In this document: piece after piece, positions 52,905 to 62,600 of the stretch
Numbering within the stretch: the first letter of the stretch is position 1
How the letters are laid out: each line of letters begins with the position of its first letter
Assembly: GCA_022414725.1 (NCBI GenBank)
Contig: CM039463.1
Coordinates: forward strand, 77,592,782 to 77,656,781
Length of the DNA stretch: 64,000 bases
Source of the DNA: Microglena sp. YARC
Taxonomy: Eukaryota > Chlorophyta > Chlorophyceae > Chlamydomonadales > Chlamydomonadaceae
Reading direction: 5' to 3'
The notes under the pieces: generated by a model
Told to the model about the DNA's origin: nothing
Seen by the model: the letters and a program-made list of their open reading frames with translations, nothing else
The model's database searches: none
Made by a program: the position numbers and the translations under genes

Positions 52905-55158
52905 TTAGTTGTTAGAGGCCTGGGCCTGCTTGCGCCTCCTGGACTCCACGACAGACACAGCCATCTCCATGATACCTATAAGTATATATATGCAACTATT
53001 TAGTATGTAAATCGTGTTTTAATCGTTTATCAGGCCACCCTAAGTAAATAGTAACCCCCTACCACCCACCCACCCACACCACCACCGCCTCTATGAGTAC
53101 CCTGCCATACCCGTACCCCCTGTACCCTGGGGGTACAGGGATTACGGGGTGAATGTTATTTGGGCTAGCAAAGGCGCTGTTAGAGCTATGAATAAGACTG
53201 GAGCCAAGGCAAGCCACCCCTCTCCTCTTCTCTCCCCCCTACTACCCCTCCTATCCCCTCCCTCCCCTCCTTCTTTTCACCCCATCCCACACCACGACAG
53301 ACACAGCCTTCGCCATGATGCCTGTGGGCAAGCAGGGTGCGCTGTTAGAGCTGTGAATAAGACTGGAGCCAAGCCAAGCCACCCCTCTCCTCTTCTCTCC
53401 CCCCTCCTACCCATCCTATCCCCTCCCTCCGTCCGCTCCACCTTTTTATCCCATCCTGCACCACGACAGACACAGCCATCACCATGACACCTGTGGGCAA
53501 GCAGGGTGCGCTGCTAGAGCTGTGAATAAGACTGGATCCAAGCCAAGCCACCCCTCTCCTCTTCTCTCCCCCCTCCTACCCATCCTCTCCCCTCCCTCCC
53601 TCCCTGCTTCTTTTCATACTATCCTCCCCCCCTCTTCTCCCATCTCTTCCCTGCTAACAGCACACCACGCGACATCTGCCCATGAGAACTGGACCTGAAC
53701 ATGGACAAATCTTTAAACTGTCTAATCCGCTTATTGTGCTCTTAGATTTTCGTGGGTATCGCACGGGGGAACTTGGAATTGGCAAACCGGGAGTAGCCCA
53801 GAGTTGGCTGAAGAACCATGTAACAATTCAAATTTGAATTCAAATTCAGCACAGAAGTACAGCCAAGTAACAGAAGAGGACATGACATGGACACTGTTTG
53901 TTTTTGGCGAAGCCCCCCCTTCTGGGGGGCAGGAGCCCCCAGTGTTAGCCATTTGTCCGTTCGACCATCCATCCATCCATCTGACCGTTATGAAGCCCGT
54001 CAGCCAACGGTCTCGTAACTAACTCGCTTCCGTTGCCACCTGTTGCTCCCTCGCGATCACTTTCCGCCATTTTTTAGCGTCGCAGGCGACGCTGCATACA
54101 ACTTTTCTACGACGCCTCGCCTTTCCGTCGCTGGATGCTGATGCATGGAACAGGCTTAAGTAGTCAGGAATGGCACCCAGCCCCCCCGGAATCCGCTCTT
54201 CGCGCTCCGCACGGTTCTGGGGGCAGAGCGTCGCACTGGGGTTGCACTGGGGTCGCACTGGGGTGGCAGTCATTCAAATGCGACGCTTGGAAAACAACAA
54301 AAACAGCAGATATGGACCTACCAGTTCGTTCTAGACCCGGAGGCTCAATTTGTCACGCGTTGCACAACAACAACAACAGCGGACATGGACCCACCAGTTT
54401 GTCCCAGACCTGGAGGCTCAATTTGTGACGCGTTGCAAAAAACAAAAACAGTGGACATGGACCCACCAGTTCGTCCTACACCTGGAGGCCCAATTTGCGA
54501 CGCGCCGCACAGAAACAAAAATAGCGGACATGGACCCACCAGTTTGTCCTAGACCTGGAGGCTGGAGACCTGGAGGCTCAACAACAAAAACAGGAGAAAA
54601 CTGGAGGCACAAAAACAAAAACAGGGGAAATTGACCTACCAGTTCGTCCTAGGCCCGGAGGGTGGAGGGGCTTGTTGGGGTCGCGCCGAGTCACCCAATT
54701 AGCGTCACGTCGCACAACGACAAAAAACAGTGGACAAGAACCTACCAGTTCGTCCTAGACCTGGAGGCTGGAGGGGCTTGTTGGTCCACTCCTCACGTCC
54801 CACCATCAACGCATCCCACTTCTCATCAGCATCGGCAACAGATTTAAGGTAAGCAGCCTCTGCCTCATTGAACGCCCAGGTGCCAGCCTCGGTCAGCACA
54901 CCCTCGGCCTGTGGTGGGGTTGAGGGATATTGGCAATCCTGTATCTGACTGAAGTCTCTACATGGTAAAAACATAGCTGGTGTTTATATCCTGGGATGAG
55001 GCGCGATTGCACATCTATCTCCGTGCACCTTGACCAAAAATTGGCATTTTTAGTGCTTTTTCAGGTCATCACACCCTCAGCCTGTGGTGGGGTTGGGGAA
55101 GAGGTCATGAGGTGCTTGGAATGTCCTCTTGTTACATGCTTTTCACATGCTTGGCGAA

Positions 55159-55201
<43 letters not shown>

Positions 55202-55546
55202 ATGAATAAATAAATGAATAAATAAATACATAACACTCCCTCAGCCAGTGGTGGGGTTTGGGGAAAAAATCAAAAGAGGTGCATGGAACATCCCCTTGAT
55301 ACATGCTTTTGAAATGCTTGACAAATACATAAAGAAATAAACAAATAAATACAAAACAAACCCTCAGCCTGTGGTGGGGTTGGGGAAACAATCAAGAGGT
55401 GCTTGGAATGTATCCTTGTTATATACTTTTCAAATGCTTGATAGATAAATAAATACATAACACACCCTCAGCCTGTGGTGGGGTTGGGGGAAGAGATTAA
55501 GAGGTGCTTGGAACATTCCCTCAATGCATGCTTTTCAAATGCTTGA

Positions 55547-55581
<35 letters not shown>

Positions 55582-56559
55582 ATACAGTACACACCCTCAG
55601 CCTGTGGAGGGGTTTGGGGAAAGAGATCAAGAGATGCTTTGATCGTCCCCTTGTTATATGCTTTTCAAATGCTTGATAAATAAATAAATAAATAAATAAA
55701 TAAACAAATAAATAAATACATTACACACCCTCAGCCTGTGGTGGGATTGGGGGAGGAGATCAAGAGGTGCTTGGAATGTCCTCTTCTTATATGCTTTTAA
55801 AATGCTTGATAACTAACTAACTAACTAACTAACTAACAAACTAACTAACTAAGTACATAGCACAACCTCAGCCTGTGGTGGGGTTGGGGGAAGAGATCAG
55901 GAGGTGCTTGGAACGTCCTCTTGTTACATGCTTCTCACAAGCTTTAAAAATAAGAACACGAATAAACTTATAAACTTATTACGAGGCGTGAGGTTTGAAG
56001 TAAACAGCCTTATTACAAGGCGTAAGGTTGAGGTAAATAGCCTTGTTACACGGCGTGAGGTAGGTAGGTAGGCGGGCAGGTATGTAACCGACCCACAATC
56101 CCATGCCCCCCCCCATAGCTTTTCTTTTCTTTTTAGCTACGAGCAGCAGCTTCTAGGCAGCTCCATGAGCCAGTCACTGGGCCAAGCCCCAAAATGGTAC
56201 CAACACAGGAAAGGTAGTCATGCCAGCTTCTAGGCAGCTCCATGAGCCAGTCACTGGGCCAAGCCCCAAAATGGTACCAACACAGGAAAGTTAGTCATGC
56301 CAGCTTCTAGGCAGCTCCATGAGCCAGTCACTGGGCCAAGCCCCAAATGGTACCAACACAGGAAAGTTTGTCATGCCAGCTTCTAGGCAGCTCCATGAGC
56401 CAGTCACTGGGCCAAGCCCCAAATGGTACCAACACAGGAAAGTTGGTCATGCCAGCTTCAAGGTGCACTAGGTTGCATCAGGTTGGGCCGACTAGCCAGT
56501 CAGGTGAGCTGCCTAGAAGCTGCCTAGAAGCTGCCGCTCGTGGCTGAAAATAAAAGCAA

Positions 56560-56612
<53 letters not shown>

Positions 56613-59600
56613 CCCGACACACACACACCTTGGAGCGCTCCTCTGCCGCCTCCTTCCAAGCACCGCCAGAGACAGCATACTCCTGGAACTTTCCAAGCTT
56701 GCGGAACTTGGAGTAGCGATCCAACATGATCTCCTCCTCAGACATGCGGGAGTACCTGAGGGTTCAGGGTTCAGGTTTTGGGTTCAACAGTTAGTGTAGC
56801 GGTCCAACATTATCTCCTCCTCAGACATGCGGGAGTACCTGAGGGTTCAGGGTTCAGGTTTTGGGTTCAATAGTTGGTGTAGCGGTCCAACATGATCTCC
56901 TCTGACATGCGGGAGTACCTGAGGGTTCAGGGTTCAGGTTTTGGGTTCAATAGTTAGCGTAGCGGTCCAACATGATCTCCTCCTCACACATGCGGGAGTA
57001 CCTGAGGGTTCAGGCATGCAGGAGTTCGTGGTAGGGTTCAGGGTTCCTGGTAGGGTTCAGGGTTCAGGGTTCAGGGTTTAGGTTCAACAGTTAGTGCAGC
57101 AGTCCCACATGACCTCATCAGGCATGCAGGAATTCCTGACAGAGTTCAGGGTTCAGGTTTTGGGTTAAATAGTTAGCGCAGCAGTCCCACATGACCTCAT
57201 CAGGCATGCGGGAGTACCTGATAGGGTACAGAGTTCAGGGTTCAGGTTTTGGGTTAAATAGTTAGCGCAGCAGTCCCACATGACCTCATCAGGCATGCGG
57301 GAGTACCTGATAGGGTACAGGGTTCAGGAGGTTCTGTTTTGGGGTTCAATAGTTAGCGCAGCAGTCCCACATGACCTCATCAGGCATGCGGGAGTACCTG
57401 ATAGGGTACAGGGTTCAGGGTTCAGGTTTTGGATTAAATAGTTAGCGCAGCAGTCCCACATGACCTCATCAGGCATGCGGGAGTACCTGATAGGGTACAG
57501 GGTTCAGGAGGTTCTGTTTTTGGGTTCAATAGTTAGCGCAGCAGGCCCACATGACCTCAACAGGAATGCAGGAGTAGCTGATAGGGTTCAGGGTTCAGGG
57601 TTCAGGGGTTCTGGTTTTAGGTTAAATAGTTAGCGCAGCAGTCCCACATGACCTCATCAGGCATGCAGGAGTAGCTGATAGGGTTCAGGGTTCAGGGGTT
57701 CTGGTTTTGGGTTCAATAATTAGCGCAGCAGTCCCACATGACCTCATCAGGCATGCGTGAGTACCTGATAGGGTTCAGAGTTCAGGGTTCAGGTTTTGGG
57801 TTCAGTAGTTAACGCAGCAGTCCCACAACTCATCAGGCATGCAGGAGTAGCTGATAGGGTTCAGGGTTCAGGTTTTGGGTTCAATACTTAGCGCAGCAGT
57901 CCCACACGACCTCATCAGGCATGCAGAAGTTCCTGATCAGGCTTGGGGTTCAGAGTTCCTTAGCAGAGCCAGTCCCTGGGCCAAGCCCAAATATTTTAGG
58001 AGTGCTAGAATCCAGATGATGTCAGCATTGTTTCTTTTTTATCTACGAGTAGCAGCTTCTAGGCAGCTCCTTTTCCCCGTCCTTGGGCCCAAGCAGAAGC
58101 TAGCTAGTGCACCTGAAAGCTGATATAACAAGCATTCCAAAGCAGCTTCAAGCATTGGGTTTGGCCCAGTGACTGGCTATAGGAGCTGGTGGGAAGTTGC
58201 CATGAGTAGCCCACAAATGAAACAGTAGATATCAGCATCCAGACGCACTAGGCTGTCTGAGGCTCAGCTGAATAGCCAGCCAGAGGAGCTGCCTAGAAGC
58301 TGCTATGCAGAGCTGAAAAAACCCCACTACCACCATCACCAACCATAACACCACCACCATCCCTACCACCAGTAACACCACCACCAGTTTTACCTACGTC
58401 TCATAGGTATCAAGAGGAGCCTTCTTGATCAAGGGCAAGACAGAAGGAGTGTCTGCATGGAGCTGCCTAGAAGCTGGTATGCAGTGCTGACCCCCCCCCC
58501 CCCCCACACACACACACCACCCAGCAAAAAACCCAGAGTGACCTACGTCTCATAGGTGTCGAGAAGAGCTTTCTTGATCATGGGGAAAGCAGCAGGAGCA
58601 TCTGTGTGGAGCTGCCTATAAGCTGGTATGCAGTGCTGACCCCCACCCCCACCCAGCAAACAATCCAGAAAGACCTACGTCTCGTAGGTGTCAAGAAGAG
58701 CCTTCTTGACCATGGGGAAGGCAGGAATATCTCCGTGCAGCTGCCTAGTAGTTGGTATGCAGAGCTGACCCCCCCCACCCCCCACCACACACACACCACC
58801 ACCAAGGAATAAAACCAGAGTGACCTACGTCTCTTAGGTGTCAAGAAGAGCCTTCTTGATCAAGGGCAAGGTAGAATAACTACATGCGTGGAGCTGCCTT
58901 GAAGCTGGTATGCAGTGCTGACTCCCCACCCCACCCCACCCACCCACAACACCACCCAGCACAAAACCCACAGTGACTAACGTCTTGTAGGTGTCAAGAA
59001 GAGCCTTCTTCATCATGGGGAAGGCAGAAGGAGCAGCTGATGCAGCTGCCTAGAAGCTGCTGTGCAGTGCTGACCCCCCCCCCCCCACACACCACCCACC
59101 CACCCACCACCACCACACACACCACCCAGCAAAAAATCCAGAGTGACCTACATCTCGTAGGTGTCAAGAAGAGCTTTCTTGATCATGGGGAAAGCAGAAG
59201 GAGCGTCTGCGTGGGATCCACCCAGGGGCTGGTATGCAGTGCTGAAAATGAAATCAGTGTGACAACAACAGTACCATCCCTACCACCACCACCAGTACCA
59301 CCCGCATCCCCACCAACAGTTCCACCACCACTACCAGAGTGACCTACGTCTCGTAGGTGTCCATAAGAGCCTTTTTGATCATGGGGAAAGCAGAAGGAGC
59401 GTCTGCGTGGGATCCACCCAGGGGCTCAGGCACAACTTCATCCATGACGCCAAAGCTGATCAACTCAGCTGCAGTGATGCGCAGTGCTTGGGTTGCCTGG
59501 TAGGGGTGGGTGGGTGGTGTGGGTAGCTGAAGTGGTGGTGGGTAGTGGTAGTAGCTGAACTCAGCTGCAGTGATGCGCAGTGCTTGGGTTGCCTGGTATG

Positions 59601-62600
59601 GGTGGGTGGGTGGTGTGGGTAGCTGAAGTGGTGGTGTGGGTAGTGGTGGTGGGTTGTGATAGTAGCTGAACTCAGCTGCAGTGATGCGCAGTGCTTGGGT
59701 TGCCTGGTATGGGTGGGTGGGTGGGCGGTGGGTAGCTGGAGTGGTGAGTGGGAGGCAGAGCATTGTTTATGTGTGAAGCGCAGGGGTTCCACCCAGGGGC
59801 TCAGGCACTAATTCATCCATGACGCCGAAGTTGATCAACTCAGCAGCAGTGATGCGCAGTGCTTGGGTTGCCTGGTAAGGGTGGGTGTGTGGTGTATGTG
59901 TGTGTGTATGTGTGTGGTGTGGAGGAGGAGGGGGGGGGGGGGGGGGGGGAGAGCTGACGTGGTGAGTGGGGGCAGTGCATTGTTTATGTGTGAAGCGCAG
60001 GGGATCCACCCAGGGGCTCAGGCACAACTTCATCTATAAATAGGTGTGGGTGGGTGTGTTTCAGTTGCCTGGTATGTGTGTGTGCTGTGGGTGGTGGTGG
60101 TGGTGGGTAGTGGTAGTGGTTATGGTGGGTGTTGGTGGGTGTGCTCGAGTTGCCTAGAATGTGTGTGTGTGTGTGTATGTGTGTGTGTGGGGGGGGGGGC
60201 TTGAGTTGCCTGGTATGCGTGTGTGGGTGGGTGTGGGTGGGTGTGCTTGAGCTGCATGGTATGCGTGTGTCTAGTGGGGTGTGGTGGGTGTGATTGAGCT
60301 GCCTGGTATGTGTGTGTGTGTGATGGGTGTGGGTGGGTGGGCTTGAGCTTCCTGGTATGTGTGTGTGGTGGGTGGGTGTGTGGGTGGGTGCGCTTGAGCT
60401 GCCTGGTATGTGTGTGTGTGGTGTGTGTGTGGGGGGGTTTGAGTTGCCTGGTATGCGTGTGTGTGGTGGGTGTGGGTGGGTGTTCTTGAGCTGCCTGGCA
60501 TGTGTGTGTGTGTGGTGGGTGTGGGTGGGTGTGTCTGAGTTGCCTCGTATGCGTGTGTGTGGTGGGTGTGGGTGGGTGTTCTTGAGCTGCCTGGTATGTG
60601 TGTGTGGTTGGTGGGGTGGGGTGGTGGTGGCGAAGGGTAGCTGAAGTGGTGAGTGGGGGGCGGTGCATTGTTTATGGGTGCAGTGGTGTGTGTGGGTAGG
60701 AAAAAGTGATGCTAAGTGTTTGGGTAGCCTGTGGGCAGAATGATGCGTAGTGCTTTAGTCGCCTCGGGAAAAAGTGATGTGAAGTGTTTGGGTAGCCTGT
60801 GGACCGACCGACGCCCGAGACGAAGCCTGACACGTCAGCCAACTGTCTCATAACTTACTGGCTTCGGTCACCTTCATCGTTGCCACCTGTTGTTCTGTGA
60901 TGTGCAATGCTTAGACAGCAAGGATACAAAGGCATCTTTCCCTCACGGTACTTCTTCCCTTTCGGTCTCCTGTCAGTATTTAGCCTTACAAGGGATTTAC
61001 CTCCCAAATTGCACTGCATTCCCAAACAATGCGACTCTTCAAAATAAGGTTGATTGCATGTTGCTTGCTTGTGGCCTATCTACTGGTTTTTGTTTCCACC
61101 TGCCTGCCTGCCTTGAGGCAAGCCAGAATCCAATCCTCCACCATCCATCCCTAATTCAGCTCAGTCTCACCATCACTTTTTGTGTGCACATTGCGTCGCC
61201 ATTCCGTCGCTGCAGGGGGAAACCCAAACAACCCATAACCCAACCCACCAAACCAAACAACCCATAACCCAAATCACAAACTCAGTTACCCACCTTAGGA
61301 GCATCTGCCCTGCTCTTCCATAAGATAGCGGCACACGCCTCAGGGCTAGCCACGTAGTAGACCGCATTCTCCATGATCAGATTGTAGTTGGAGCATCCGA
61401 TGGCGAGGGCGCCCACCAAACCCAACCTCACTCCCCATCTCTGAAGTCACAAACCCACCTAACCCAACCCACCAATCCTGAACCAAACTCAACCACCTCC
61501 AACCCACCAGACCCAGTAACACCCAACCCACTAAACCCCAACCCCAGATACCCACCTTGGGAGCATCTGCCCTGCTCTTCCATAAGATAGCGGCACACGC
61601 CTCAGGGCTAGCCACGTAGTAGACCGCATTCTCCATGATCAGATTGTAGTTGGAGCATCCGATGGCAAGAGCGCCTCCGGAACCACCCTCACCGATGACC
61701 AGGGAAAGGATGGGCACTCGCATGCCAAACATCTCCCTCAGGTTATAGGCAATGGCCTCTCCCTGTGCATCGAATGATTGGGCAGGATTAATAACGTCTA
61801 CACTCAAAATGTGCTGCAGCCAAGCGTTAAATGTCAAGTGATTTGTTTAGAGGGAAAAGCGAGGTTGGCACTCGCATGCCGAACATCTCCCTCAGGTTAT
61901 AGGCAATGGCCTCTCCCTGTGCATCGAATGATTGGACAGGATTAATTATGTCTATGCTCAAAATGTGCTGCAGCCAAGCATTATACTTGAAGTAATTTTG
62001 TTTAGAGGAGAAAGCGAGATGTGCACTCGTGTGCCTAACATCTTCCTCACGCTGCATGCAATGGCCTCGCCCTGTGCATCGAACGATTGGGCACAATTAA
62101 TAACGTCTATACTCAACACGTGCTGTAGCCAAGCATAACACGTAAAGTAGTTTTGTTAAGAGAGAAAGCGAGATGTGCACTCGCTGCCTTACATCCCCCT
62201 CAGGCTATAGGCAATGGCCTCACCATGTGTATCGAATGATTCGGAAGGACAATGTTGACATAAATAACACCAAATTATTTGAAGCATGGCCAAAGGTTCC
62301 AGGGTTTGTAACAGTGAAACGGGTATTATAAACGTCAGTTGTAGGCTGCTATACCCCACATTTGATGCAGCCAAGCATTACATTCAAAGTAATTTTGTTT
62401 AGAGGAGAATGTGAGATTTGCACTCGCGTGCCTAACACCTGCCTCACGCTGCATGCAATGGCCTCGCCCTGTGCATTGAATGATTGGGCAGGATTTACAA
62501 TGTTGATTTAAGTGACATTAAATGACCTGAAACATGGCTGGAAGTTCAAGGTTTGTAAAAGTGAAACGGTAATTATAAACATCAGTTGTAGGCTGCTGTA

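Noticed and set aside
59348..60033. Tandem accA gene duplication
   Set aside because: Only pieces of one exon's start are repeated. No other accA exon is duplicated between them, and the phases fit a single chain of six exons.
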